Part shown: positions 26,187-35,400 of the stretch, piece by piece | Layout: the number at the start of each line of letters is the position of its first letter | Numbering within the stretch: the first letter of the stretch is position 1 | Assembly (NCBI GenBank): GCA_016707705.1 | Contig: JADJHD010000017.1 | Span: 62,001 to 126,000, forward strand | Length of the DNA: 64,000 bases | Origin: Bacteroidales bacterium | GTDB lineage: Bacteria > Bacteroidota > Bacteroidia > Bacteroidales > UBA4417 | Direction of reading: 5' to 3' | The notes under the pieces: model-generated | What the model was told of the DNA's origin: nothing | Database searches by the model: none | The model's input: only the letters and a program-made list of their open reading frames with translations | Made by a program: the position numbers and the translations under genes

Positions 26187-26450
26187 GGCCCCGTACCCGC
26201 CTGACTGACATCAGTCGGACAGGGTTCAGCTGAATAGAACGTCATCCGTCAGCTGACGGACGGTTCTGAAAGTAATGAAAACAGTTAACAGAAAAGAATA
26301 AAACCTTGAATATGACCTGGCCCCGTACCCGCCTGACTGACATCAGTCGGACAAGGTTCAGCTGAATAGAACGTCATCCGTCAGCTGACGGACGGTTCTG
26401 AAAGTATTGAAAACAGTTAACAGAAAAGAATAACGCCTTAAATATGACCT
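26187..26450 (+). repeat. two 132-bp tandem units, each a broken tRNA-Arg 5' part with palindromic insertions
   Basis: Units start at 26187 and 26319, and the intact tRNA-Arg starts at 26451: a strict 132-bp period. Each unit repeats the tRNA 5' acceptor GGCCCCGTA, then has a 28-bp insert with an imperfect palindrome (CTGACTGACATCAGTCGG). The tRNA D arm GTTCAGCTGAATAGAAC and GTCA follow unchanged. The perfect palindrome TCCGTCAGCTGACGGA (26245-26260, 26377-26392) replaces the anticodon-loop bases GATTCC, and GGTTCTGAAAGT follows. The T arm and 3' acceptor are missing, replaced by a ~45-bp spacer. The units cannot make a normal tRNA. They look like degenerate tandem copies but are themselves nearly identical. 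The upstream part of this gap (25944-26186) holds nothing recognisable. Confidence 0.85.
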
Positions 26451-26524
26451 GGCCCCGTAGTTCAGCTGAATAGAACGTCAGATTCCGGTTCTGAAAGTCG
26501 GGGGTTTGAATCCCTCCGGGGTCA
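26451..26524 (+). tRNA. tRNA-Arg(CCG)
   Basis: 74-nt tRNA without encoded CCA. It folds completely: acceptor GGCCCCG / CGGGGTC, D stem GTTC / GAAC, anticodon stem TCAGA / TCTGA around loop TTCCGGT (anticodon CCG, reading CGG), variable loop AAGTC, T stem GGGGG / CCCTC with loop TTTGAAT, and discriminator A. Two normally invariant bases differ together: position 19 in the D loop is A instead of G, and position 56 in the T loop is T instead of C. Two broken tandem copies precede it and a strong terminator follows at 26536-26560. Confidence 0.95.
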
Positions 26525-26535
26525 CATTTATCAAT

Positions 26536-26561
26536 AAAAGCTGCCTTAGGGCAGCTTTTTC
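26536..26561 (+). terminator. intrinsic terminator after tRNA-Arg
   Basis: A perfect 10-bp stem AAAAGCTGCC (26536-26545) / GGCAGCTTTT (26550-26559) with loop TTAG runs into one further T, 12 bp after the tRNA 3' end. Confidence 0.85.
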
Positions 26562-26567
26562 GTTGTT

Positions 26568-26584
26568 GCGCGTCTCCCGACGCG
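26568..26584. repeat. single copy of the GCGCGTCTCCCGACGCG hairpin
   Basis: GCGCGTCTCCCGACGCG, with 6-bp arms CGCGTC / GACGCG around TCCC, follows the tRNA terminator. It is the same core that heads each unit of the 51-bp tandem array at 30309-30563, so this is a dispersed repeat family. The rest of the gap to 26973 is AT-rich with a run of ten C at 26632-26641; I see no other element. Confidence 0.7.
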
Positions 26585-26973
26585 CCCCATTTCATTTCTC
26601 ATAACCCCACAATCTAACATTCCCCCCCCCCTTACAATCCCAAACCCAACTTAGCGTATTCTTCCCAAATTTCAAATCTATTGCACATCGCAATTCACAA
26701 TATCTTGTCAGTAGTTTATAGTCATTTTAGGCTCTTTCAAATGTCAATAAACTGTTCTTAATTTTTTAAATATAGTCTGTTTGAAGAGTTTCTTTTCTCA
26801 ACAACTTCTCTAAATTTATGCCATCATCTGGCCACTTCTTCTCTTCTGTTTTATTACTAACAAATTATCTTACCGGTAACTTAATCTTAATAGATTGAAA
26901 CTAGGTTTGCATTCGATTATAGCTTCAAAAATCTCTTTTTCATAACATATTATTAACCAAATCAGTCAGACGA

Positions 26974-29900
26974 ATGAAAATCAGAATTCTACACCTAATC
27001 ATTCTTCTCTTAATAGGAGGAATGCTTCAAGCCCAGGTTACCACATCGGGGATCAATGGGAAAGTAACATCAAAAGCCAGTGAATCCTTACCTGGTGCTA
27101 CCGTGATTGTTGAGCATATTCAATCCGGAACTCAATATGGCTGTATTACCGATGTTAACGGATACTACCATATTTCCAACATGAGAGTCGGGGGACCCTA
27201 TACCCTTAAGGTTTCATTTGTTGGGTATAAAACAACTTCCATTGAGAATATCATGCTGAACCTTGGGCAAACAATGGGAGTTAATGTAATCATGGAGGAT
27301 GCCTCCTCACAATTGTCAGGGGTTGAGGTAATAGCCGTGAAAAATGCCCTGATGGATGGCAATCGCACCGGTGCATCAACCAATGTGAATAGCCAGATGC
27401 TGCAGGTTCTTCCTTCAATCAATCGCAGTATCACCGACTTCTCCAAGCTTACTCCACAATCAAATGGAAGCAGTTTTGCCGGACGTGATGGCAGATACAA
27501 TAATATCACCATCGACGGCGCAAACTTCAACAACAACTTCGGTCTTAGCACGAAATCACTCCCCGGTGGAGATGCACAGCCAATCAGTCTGGATGCTATT
27601 GAAGAAGTTAGCATTAACATTGCACCCTTTGATGTGAGACAATCAAATTTCACAGGAGCTAATATCAATGCCGTAACACGTTCAGGTGACAATGTTTGGA
27701 AAGGTTCAGTCTATGGTTTCTATCGCGATAAATCATTCAACGGCAAAAAAGTTGAAGATCAAACCCTCACTCTGACTGATCAGTCTACGTCGAGCTATGG
27801 GGTCAGACTTGGGGGACCCATTATCAAGAACAAGCTCTTCATTTTCCTCAATGCAGAAAAGGAAAAATCTTCCTACCCGGGAATTACATGGCAGCCAAGC
27901 ACTGATGGTGAGGGTAGCGCGGAAAACAGTATTTCCAGAACCTCCATTGCAGACCTTCAGACCATGAGTCAGTATCTGAAAGACACTTATAACTATGATG
28001 CTGGATCATTTCAGGACTTTGGGAATTTTGCAAGTGAAAACTACAAGCTGCTCGCCAGGCTTGACTGGAACATCAACAAGAATAATAAGTTTACTGTAAG
28101 GTACAACTATGTTAAATCTACCAATGATCAGCAAGTAAATGCAACAAGTGCTCCCGGAACCCGATCAACCTTTGGAAGGATTGGAGAAAAATCCATGGCA
28201 TTTTCCAATGCAAACTATGGATTGTTAAACACCGTAGGTTCGGTAAGTGCTGAATTGAATAGTCTGTTCAATAAAACCGCCAACAAGCTGTTGTTCACCT
28301 TCACCAAAATCCAAGATACCAGGAACAGCAACAGCTCCCTGTTCCCGTTCGTTGATATTTACAAGGATGGCGATCCTTACATGAGCTTTGGATATGAATT
28401 GTTTTCAAAGGATAATGATGTAATTAACAATGTGTTGACCTTTACCGACAACCTTAACTTCTATTTTGGAAAACACACTGTTACTGTAGGGGCTTCCTTC
28501 GATAAGCTCTATTTTGCAAACAGCTACAAGCGCTATGCAACAAGCTACTATAGGTTTGCCTCAATGGAAGACTTCATGAATAATGCAGCTCCTACAACCT
28601 TTGGCATCACTTATCCTTTTAGCGGTGATGGTTACGCCAAACTCGATTTTGGTTATGCTAGCGTCTACGCTCAGGATGAATTCCAGATGTCGGATAAGCT
28701 GAAACTGACTGCCGGTCTCCGCTATGAACTTCCTGTTTACTTAAAGTCACCAACAGCTAATGCAGCAATAGAAGCCTTAACTTTCAAAGATCTTGATGGC
28801 AATGACCTTAGCATTGATGTGGGAAGCTGGCCAAAAGCCAAAGGAACGATTTCACCAAGGCTTGGATTCAATTATGATGCTAAGGGAGATAAATCCCTGC
28901 AGTTAAGAGGCGGTACAGGTGTTTTCACCGGAAGACTTCCTTTCGTTTGGTTTACCAATCAGCCTACCAATTCAGGCGTTCTGCAAAATACCGTGGAAAT
29001 CACCAAATCCTACCAGTTAAGCGCCCTTCAATTTAACGCAGATCCTTTCTACTATACAACTGGTGAACATCAGATTGACTCCTTGTTCTCTTCAACTCCA
29101 AGCAGCAAAGCACCGGGTTCTATCGCAGTTGTAGATAAGAACTTCAAAATGCCTCAGGTATGGAGAACCAATGTAGCTGCCGACATCGTACTTCCCTGGT
29201 ATGGCATGATTCTTACCCTTGAGGCCATCTACTCCAAGGATATCAATGCTGTTGTTCAGTACAATGCCAATTTGAAATCCACCGATACAACCTTTATTGG
29301 CAATGACAACCGTCCGAGATATTTATCCAATAAGATCAATTCAGCTGTAAGTTCTGCAATGGTACTTACCAATGCAAAGAGCGACGGATATGTCTATTCA
29401 CTTACTGCTCAGTTATCGAAACCATATTCTAACGGATTCTTTGGATTTATAGCTTACACCTACACTGTTGCTAAGGATTTAACTGCAAATCCTGGATCAG
29501 CAGCTCAATCAGCCTGGGCAAGCAATCCAGCAGTTATGAACCAGAATGATCCCGGACTTAGCTACTCACAGTTTGCTGTTCCGAGCAGAATCGTAGGTTC
29601 ACTATCCTATCATAAGGAATACCTGAAACATCTTGGAACTACAGTTTCCGTTTTCTATCAGGGAAGCAGCATGGGCAGGCTAGACTATATCTACTCGAAT
29701 GACATGAACGGTGATGGAAATGCAGCCGACCTTATGTATATTCCTAAGGATGAAACAGATATTGTTTTTGCAGACATCAAAAATACTGATGGAACCGTTA
29801 AATTCTCAGCTGCAGATCAGATGACCGCCTTCTGGAAATACGTTGAGCAGGATGAGTATTTGAAGAATCACAAGGGAGAATATGCAGAAAGGTATGGTGT

Positions 29901-30225
29901 TGTAATGCCCTGGCTAAACCGTTTTGATATCAAGATTCTTCAGGATGTATATGTAACAAAGGGTAAAACCCGTCACACTCTTCAGATCAGCGCCGATTTG
30001 CTAAATGTTGGAAACCTGATCAGCTCCAATTGGGGAATAATGAAGAAACAGACTCTGGGTTCCTATGATATCACTCTCCTGAAATACAGCAAGGCCGGTT
30101 CCGATGGAAAGCCCATTTATACCATGAACTATTCCGGTTCAGCCTTGCCAACATCAACCTATGTCCCTGTTCTCTCCACCAGCAGTACATGGGGAGCTCA
30201 GTTAGGCCTCAGGTATACATTCTAA
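26974..30225 (+). CDS. TonB-dependent receptor with carboxypeptidase-regulatory domain (Oar-like)
   Basis: 1083-aa outer-membrane receptor. Signal peptide residues 1-20 end MLQAQ. A carboxypeptidase-regulatory-like domain covers about 25-110 (INGKVTSKASESLPGATVIV, DVNGYYHISNMRVGG, SFVGYKT). The plug domain is about 125-235 (FAGRDGRYNNITIDGANFNN, LDAIEEVSINIAPFDVRQSN), and the remainder is a 22-strand-type barrel ending in the aromatic strand GAQLGLRYTF. The size and the plug resemble the Oar-like group, several members of which handle proteins or peptides rather than siderophores; the ligand here is unknown. There is no SusD-like lipoprotein next to it. A strong hairpin terminator follows 36 bp after the stop. 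Confidence 0.9.
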   Translation: MKIRILHLIILLLIGGMLQAQVTTSGINGKVTSKASESLPGATVIVEHIQSGTQYGCITDVNGYYHISNMRVGGPYTLKVSFVGYKTTSIENIMLNLGQTMGVNVIMEDASSQLSGVEVIAVKNALMDGNRTGASTNVNSQMLQVLPSINRSITDFSKLTPQSNGSSFAGRDGRYNNITIDGANFNNNFGLSTKSLPGGDAQPISLDAIEEVSINIAPFDVRQSNFTGANINAVTRSGDNVWKGSVYGFYRDKSFNGKKVEDQTLTLTDQSTSSYGVRLGGPIIKNKLFIFLNAEKEKSSYPGITWQPSTDGEGSAENSISRTSIADLQTMSQYLKDTYNYDAGSFQDFGNFASENYKLLARLDWNINKNNKFTVRYNYVKSTNDQQVNATSAPGTRSTFGRIGEKSMAFSNANYGLLNTVGSVSAELNSLFNKTANKLLFTFTKIQDTRNSNSSLFPFVDIYKDGDPYMSFGYELFSKDNDVINNVLTFTDNLNFYFGKHTVTVGASFDKLYFANSYKRYATSYYRFASMEDFMNNAAPTTFGITYPFSGDGYAKLDFGYASVYAQDEFQMSDKLKLTAGLRYELPVYLKSPTANAAIEALTFKDLDGNDLSIDVGSWPKAKGTISPRLGFNYDAKGDKSLQLRGGTGVFTGRLPFVWFTNQPTNSGVLQNTVEITKSYQLSALQFNADPFYYTTGEHQIDSLFSSTPSSKAPGSIAVVDKNFKMPQVWRTNVAADIVLPWYGMILTLEAIYSKDINAVVQYNANLKSTDTTFIGNDNRPRYLSNKINSAVSSAMVLTNAKSDGYVYSLTAQLSKPYSNGFFGFIAYTYTVAKDLTANPGSAAQSAWASNPAVMNQNDPGLSYSQFAVPSRIVGSLSYHKEYLKHLGTTVSVFYQGSSMGRLDYIYSNDMNGDGNAADLMYIPKDETDIVFADIKNTDGTVKFSAADQMTAFWKYVEQDEYLKNHKGEYAERYGVVMPWLNRFDIKILQDVYVTKGKTRHTLQISADLLNVGNLISSNWGIMKKQTLGSYDITLLKYSKAGSDGKPIYTMNYSGSALPTSTYVPVLSTSSTWGAQLGLRYTF

Positions 30226-30260
30226 ACAATAAAAGCGTATTTCATAAACAGTATCTGTTG

Positions 30261-30290
30261 AAAGACTGCCCTAACAGGCAGTCTTTCTTG
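30261..30290 (+). terminator. intrinsic terminator after the TonB-dependent receptor gene
   Basis: A 10-bp perfect stem AAAGACTGCC (30261-30270) / GGCAGTCTTT (30277-30286) with loop CTAACA, followed by CTTGTTTTG, 36 bp past the stop codon. Confidence 0.8.
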
Positions 30291-30308
30291 TTTTGTTGCG
30301 CGTTTAGG

Positions 30309-30563
30309 TTGCGCGTCTCCCGACGCGTAACAAAATATCCCTTGCACAATTCTGCTACATTGCGCGTCTCCCGACGCGTAATAACACATCCCTTGCACAA
30401 TTCTTCCACATTGCGCGTCTCCCGACGCGTAATAACATATCCCTTGCACAATTCTGCTACATTGCGCGTCTCCCGACGCGTAATAACAAATCCCCAGCAC
30501 AATTCTGCTACATTGCGCGTCTCCCGACGCGTAATAACATATCCCTTGCACAATTCTGCCACC
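30309..30563. repeat. 51-bp tandem repeat, five copies, each headed by a GC-rich hairpin
   Basis: Units begin at 30309, 30360, 30411, 30462 and 30513. Each starts TTGCGCGTCTCCCGACGCG (a 6-bp hairpin) and continues with an AT-rich part ending CACAATTCTGCTACA. The 51-bp period is a multiple of three, so long open frames appear on both strands with a 17-residue period; I regard these as artefacts of the repeat. There are no unique spacers, so it is not CRISPR. From 30564 to the giant gene start is AT-rich sequence with one promoter-like box. Confidence 0.9.
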
Positions 30564-30784
30564 AACCAAACAACCAATTCATCCCAAAAACTCCCCTCTC
30601 TATCTGTAAAAACCAACCATAAACAGAATTTGCTTTTATCATTATTCCTCCCATTATAACTTTGAGAGTTTGACAATCAATTTAAATCAGAATTAATCTT
30701 TCAACTCCTGCTGATGTCAAATCCTTTTTAGTTGACAATCAACATGAATAGAGGATAGATTTCGAAATGTATTTTCAGATGTTG

Positions 30785-30792
30785 TACCTTTG
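30785..30792 (+). promoter_or_regulatory. TAnnTTTG -7 box upstream of giant gene A
   Basis: TACCTTTG matches the Bacteroidetes -7 consensus exactly and lies 48 bp before the ATG at 30840. The -33 position has no clear TTG. Confidence 0.4.
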
Positions 30793-30839
30793 TTAGTTCG
30801 GCCTTCAGCGTTCTGAAACTGAAAACCTACATACCCTCA

Positions 30840-32465
30840 ATGCAACGGTTTCTACTCGATAAACTCCACTCTGCAAAATCTGGTAACCAGCTCCTGTTTA
30901 CCAGCTTGATTCTGCTTGTGTTTCTTGTAACAACTCCTTTTATATCAGTAAGATCTGAGGGCACAAAACAATTTGAACCTACCAACCCGGCTTCTACTCC
31001 CAATCGAAGAACAAGGATAGTTTTTGAAGAAGATGCAGGAACACACCGCATTCCCTTTGCGTTTGTTGGATGTGACCAGAAATACAGGCTGAATGTGTAT
31101 ATCAGCAATCCTGCCACTGAAAAGATATATTTTGGTTTCAACGATGATAATCAGAGCATTTATTACCAGCTAAAAGATCCCGATGGGAATGTTGTTGCAG
31201 GATATTCACTCGCTGCAGTGCCCTCAACCGGAAACGGATATATTGCATCGTGGACTGAAGCTTACAACGGACCAAAAATCGGAACATCCAATCCCTCCGG
31301 TTATGATCCCCTTATTGTGACACCCAATAAAATTGGTAATTACTATTTTGAATTTGCATCCACAGCGGGTGGAGGACACTTCTACAACAGTAAGGACCTG
31401 CTTTATTTTGATATTACCGTGGCGAATGGAACCACTCCAATAGACGGTCGTCTCTGGGCAAAAGCCTGGCAGCTTACAGATGGGACCGGTACCGACAATA
31501 CCCTGTCATATCCCTGCAATATATATGTTTATACTGATGATGGCATCGTTGATAAGCTGAACATAAATGAGTGGAATGGGGGAACCTATAGTGTGTATTG
31601 CAATCCCTGGGGGGTGAGTAATACAAATAACTGGGGAGTCGATAGGAAATCTCTCGACAGCTGGCCAAGTGGGGGTGACCTTCCGCAATACAAGATTTTC
31701 CTGAACAATCCTGATCCGTCTATATTTGCGACAGGAGAACTTGGAGAGATTTGCGAAGTAACAAATCAAGCCTACTGTGATGGAACCATTGATATTCTGG
31801 TAAAGGTTAATAAACCCGGAACAGTCACTATTGAAATTGATTGTCCACCAACAGGTGCCGGACCTGAGGATGTGACCCTTTTCAGCGCTGTAACCGGATC
31901 AACAAACTGTTCAACCTGGGACACCATTACCTGGAATGGTTATAACGGACAGGGTGTAATCGTCGAAATCGGTGCCAATGTAAATATGACCATTGACTAT
32001 ATAAATGGTCTGACCAACTTACCCCTCTGGGATATCGAAAATGCCTCGAAGGGGATAAAGGTTGATATTGTTAGACCGGTTCCGACAAGTGGAAGTACAA
32101 TTCTCCCTATATACTGGGATGATTCAAATCTCGGTGGTGGCTCAAACATTACCACCGGGTGCATATACCCAACCAGTGCCACTGTTACCGGATGCCACAG
32201 TTTTCCACCCAATGCACCCCAGCATGACCAGATGGTAAACTCCTGGTGGAATTACCTTGACCCAGGCAACAATCAATCAGAACCTGATGATCAAGCGCAC
32301 TCCGCCAACACCGGCAATACCATCAGGACCAACGCCTGTTTGTCCGGGACAAACAAATGTGACCTATACCGTTCCTTCGCAAATATCCACCACAACCTAC
32401 CATTGGACTCTTCCGGATGGAACAACCCAAACTACCAATACTCCAAGCATTACCATTTCTTTTAG
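30840..32465 (+). CDS. giant protein A, fragment 1: N-terminal domain
   Basis: Open frame of 541 codons. Homology to gene B runs from the start to about residue 473 (nucleotide 32259); the rest is read out of frame. A hydrophobic signal segment is at residues 20-39 (LFTSLILLVFLVTTPFISV), followed by EGTKQFEPTN, a start shared with gene B (EGTKQLDPNT). The following ~430 residues match the gene B N-terminus closely (RIPFAFVGCDQKYRLNVYI; GTVTIEIDCPPTGAGPEDVT; NLPLWDIENASKGIKVDIVR) but no named domain is recognised. It probably forms the outermost tip of the surface protein. The ATG lies 48 bp after a TACCTTTG box. Confidence 0.75.
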   Translation: MQRFLLDKLHSAKSGNQLLFTSLILLVFLVTTPFISVRSEGTKQFEPTNPASTPNRRTRIVFEEDAGTHRIPFAFVGCDQKYRLNVYISNPATEKIYFGFNDDNQSIYYQLKDPDGNVVAGYSLAAVPSTGNGYIASWTEAYNGPKIGTSNPSGYDPLIVTPNKIGNYYFEFASTAGGGHFYNSKDLLYFDITVANGTTPIDGRLWAKAWQLTDGTGTDNTLSYPCNIYVYTDDGIVDKLNINEWNGGTYSVYCNPWGVSNTNNWGVDRKSLDSWPSGGDLPQYKIFLNNPDPSIFATGELGEICEVTNQAYCDGTIDILVKVNKPGTVTIEIDCPPTGAGPEDVTLFSAVTGSTNCSTWDTITWNGYNGQGVIVEIGANVNMTIDYINGLTNLPLWDIENASKGIKVDIVRPVPTSGSTILPIYWDDSNLGGGSNITTGCIYPTSATVTGCHSFPPNAPQHDQMVNSWWNYLDPGNNQSEPDDQAHSANTGNTIRTNACLSGTNKCDLYRSFANIHHNLPLDSSGWNNPNYQYSKHYHFF

Positions 32466-35400
32466 TGCATCAGCTACAAGTGGAAATCTCTATGTAAGAG
32501 GCTGGAACGCAGAATGTGGATTTGGACTGAATTCTCCGGTTTTATTCATTGTTGTTGGTTCAAGTTCTGCGGCCACTATTACCGGTCCGATAACAGCCTG
32601 CCTTGGTTCAACTTCTACTTTCTCAACCGGTACCGGACCATCAACCTATAACTGGTCGGCGTATGGTGGAACGGTTCAGGGTTCTGCAACAAATCCCACT
32701 GCTAATATTCTCTGGACACAAGCCGGAAATGACACCGTCACACTGGTGACCACTTCCACTCTTTGTCCTTCATCCACTACAAAGAAAATTGTTACGGTCA
32801 CACCCCTGCCATCAGCCTTATTCACCTATGCTGACACCTGCAAGGGCACACCGGTGATTTTTACGGATCATTCCACAATAAGTTCAGGGACAATCACAGG
32901 CTGGAGCTGGACTTTTGGCGATGGATCACTGCCAAATACAAGTCAGAATCCAACCCACACCTATGCCCTGGCAGGAACATATACAGTAGTTCTGACTGTT
33001 ACTTCCTCACCAGGCTGCAGCAGTTCTTATTCCCGTCAGATCCACATTGTAGCCTCCGCATCAGCTTTCGCCGGAAACAACGGAGTTACCTGTCAAAGCA
33101 CAGCCTATACGGTTTCAGGTGCAACAGCTACCAACTACAGTTCACTGCTCTGGACACACAACGGATTTGGTACATTAACAGGAGTGAACACCCTTACACC
33201 AACCTACTCACCAGGGGTTACTGAAAATGGAACCGTCATACTCACTCTTACTGCTTACGGAAATCCTCCCTGCGGTTCTGTGAGCAGCACAATGACACTC
33301 ACAATCAACCCTTCAGCTGCTGCTTTTGCAGGAAACAATGCAACAATCTGCGAAGGAAGCACTTACACACTTAGCGGCTCAAACGCTTCGAACTATACCT
33401 CCCTTTCGTGGACAACCATGGGAAGCGGAAGTTTCAACAACGCCACCACTCTTCATCCTGTTTATACTCCAAGCGCTGCTGATATCGCCGCAGGTTCAGT
33501 GACTCTGAAACTCACAGCCATTTCACTCACAGCATGTGCCAATGCAATATCACAGATGACACTTGGTATTTCAAGGCAGGTTGTTGTCGATGCAGGTCCA
33601 GCGGCAACCATGTGCCAGTCATCAACCTACACACTCAACGGTTCGTCAGCACAATACTATACTTCACTTACCTGGACAACCACCGGAACCGGGACAATCA
33701 GCAATCCCAATATCCTTCACCCGGTTTATGCTCCGGGTCCCAATGAAACCGGAACGATCACCTTTACATTGCAAGCTAACTCAGCTGCGCCCTGCAATAA
33801 TCTGAGCGATAACATGCAACTCACCATTGAACCTTCAGCAACGGCTTCGGCGGGTAATGATGGACTGATTTGTGAAGGAAGTACATTTAGCTTAAGCACT
33901 TCAGCAGCAACCAATTACACATCTCTTTCATGGAGTACAAGCGGAACCGGGACTTTCAGCAGTACATCGACATTGCATCCTGTTTATACTCCAAGCGCCG
34001 GCGATATTTCACTTGGACAGGTAATTCTCACGCTGCAGGCGAACGGAATTGCACCTTGTCCGAACCCCACTTCTGCAATCACACTTCACATTTCACGGCA
34101 ACCTGTTGCGGATGCTGGTCCCAATGGAGTTTTCTGCCAAAATACAACCTATACAATTTCAGGTTCTTCTGCATCCAATTATACCGGTTTGACATGGAGT
34201 CATGATGGGACCGGAAACTTCAATAATTCAACCTTCCTTCACCCGGTTTACACTCCAGGTCCTGGTGAAAGTGGAACTGTAAATTGCACACTCACCGTAA
34301 ATGCTGCTCCTCCCTGTACTGATGTTATTGACTTTCTTCAATTCACAATAGATCCAACGCCTCAGGCTGATGCCGGTCCGAATGGTTTCATCTGTGAAGG
34401 TTCTGACTATACGATAACAGGTGCAACTGCTGCGAATACCACAGCCACTGGAATTCACTGGACTGAAACAGGGACCGGAAGTTTTACTGGCGCCAATACA
34501 ATAAGTCCGACCTATCATCCGGGCCCCGGCGAAACCGGACAGGTTTTCATAACCCTGGTGGTTGACGGTGCGCTGAGCTGTTCAGGTTCTACAGATTCCG
34601 ACGGACAAATACTTACAATTTCACCATTCCCTTCAGTTGCTGCTGGTAGCGATGCAACCATCTGCGCCGCAAACACTTATTCATTGTCGGGAAATCAGGA
34701 GAACTGCAGTCCTTATCAATGGACAAGCACAGGCGATGGTAGTTTCAGCAATCCTAACCAGTTAAATGCCATTTACACTCCAGGTGCTTCAGATATTCTT
34801 GCGGGTGTTGTTAAGCTATACCTGACTGGTATTGGCACCGGAGCATGTTCTGCTGAAACTGTAACCGACACACTCACCCTTCACATTGACCCGATGCCGC
34901 AAGTATATGCCGGACCGGATGATGCTTTCTGTGTACTTAATCCAATCCCTGTTACAGGAGCTACAGCCGCCAACTATACCACATTAACATGGTCAGGTGG
35001 AAGTGGCTCATATGACGACCCAACATTTCTTGCTCCGGTTTATACACCAAGTGCTGCCGACCTTGCTGCCGGTTTTGTAAATCTAACGCTGAAGGCCAAG
35101 GGAGGACTGAGTTGCAGTTCCCAGATTGTGAGTGACACCAGATACTTTTCGTTAACTCCCTATCCAACAGTTAATGCAGGTCCTGATGATTTTATCTGCA
35201 GCACCCAAACCTTCTACCAGTTTAGCGGACATGGTACCGATATCCTGCCCGGTAGTATTCATTGGACATTTTCAGGAGGAGATGGAGTATTAAACTCCGA
35301 TACAATCCTTAACCCAATTTATTCCCCAGGCCCCATTGACCTTGCTACTATTGACAGGGTTATCATTTTTACCCTTACCATCGAAGGTCGTGGGAATTGT

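Noticed and set aside
26374..26595. 73-codon minus-strand frame over the tRNA locus
   Set aside because: It is the antisense translation of tRNA-Arg and its broken copies, a common false gene call.
26632..26641. Run of ten C upstream of the TonB-dependent receptor gene, as a phase-variation tract
   Set aside because: It lies more than 300 bp before the start codon, with no promoter elements around it and no coding frame affected.
30189..30676. Overlapping open frames on both strands with 17-residue repeats (RRETRNVAELCKGY type)
   Set aside because: They exist because the repeat unit is 51 bp, a multiple of three. Frames are open on both strands over the same hairpin array, with no start context or protein features.
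32250..32265. Programmed ribosomal frameshift joining fragments 1 and 2 of gene A
   Set aside because: No slippery heptamer, stop codon at the shift point or stimulatory hairpin is apparent; a mutation or sequencing error is simpler.
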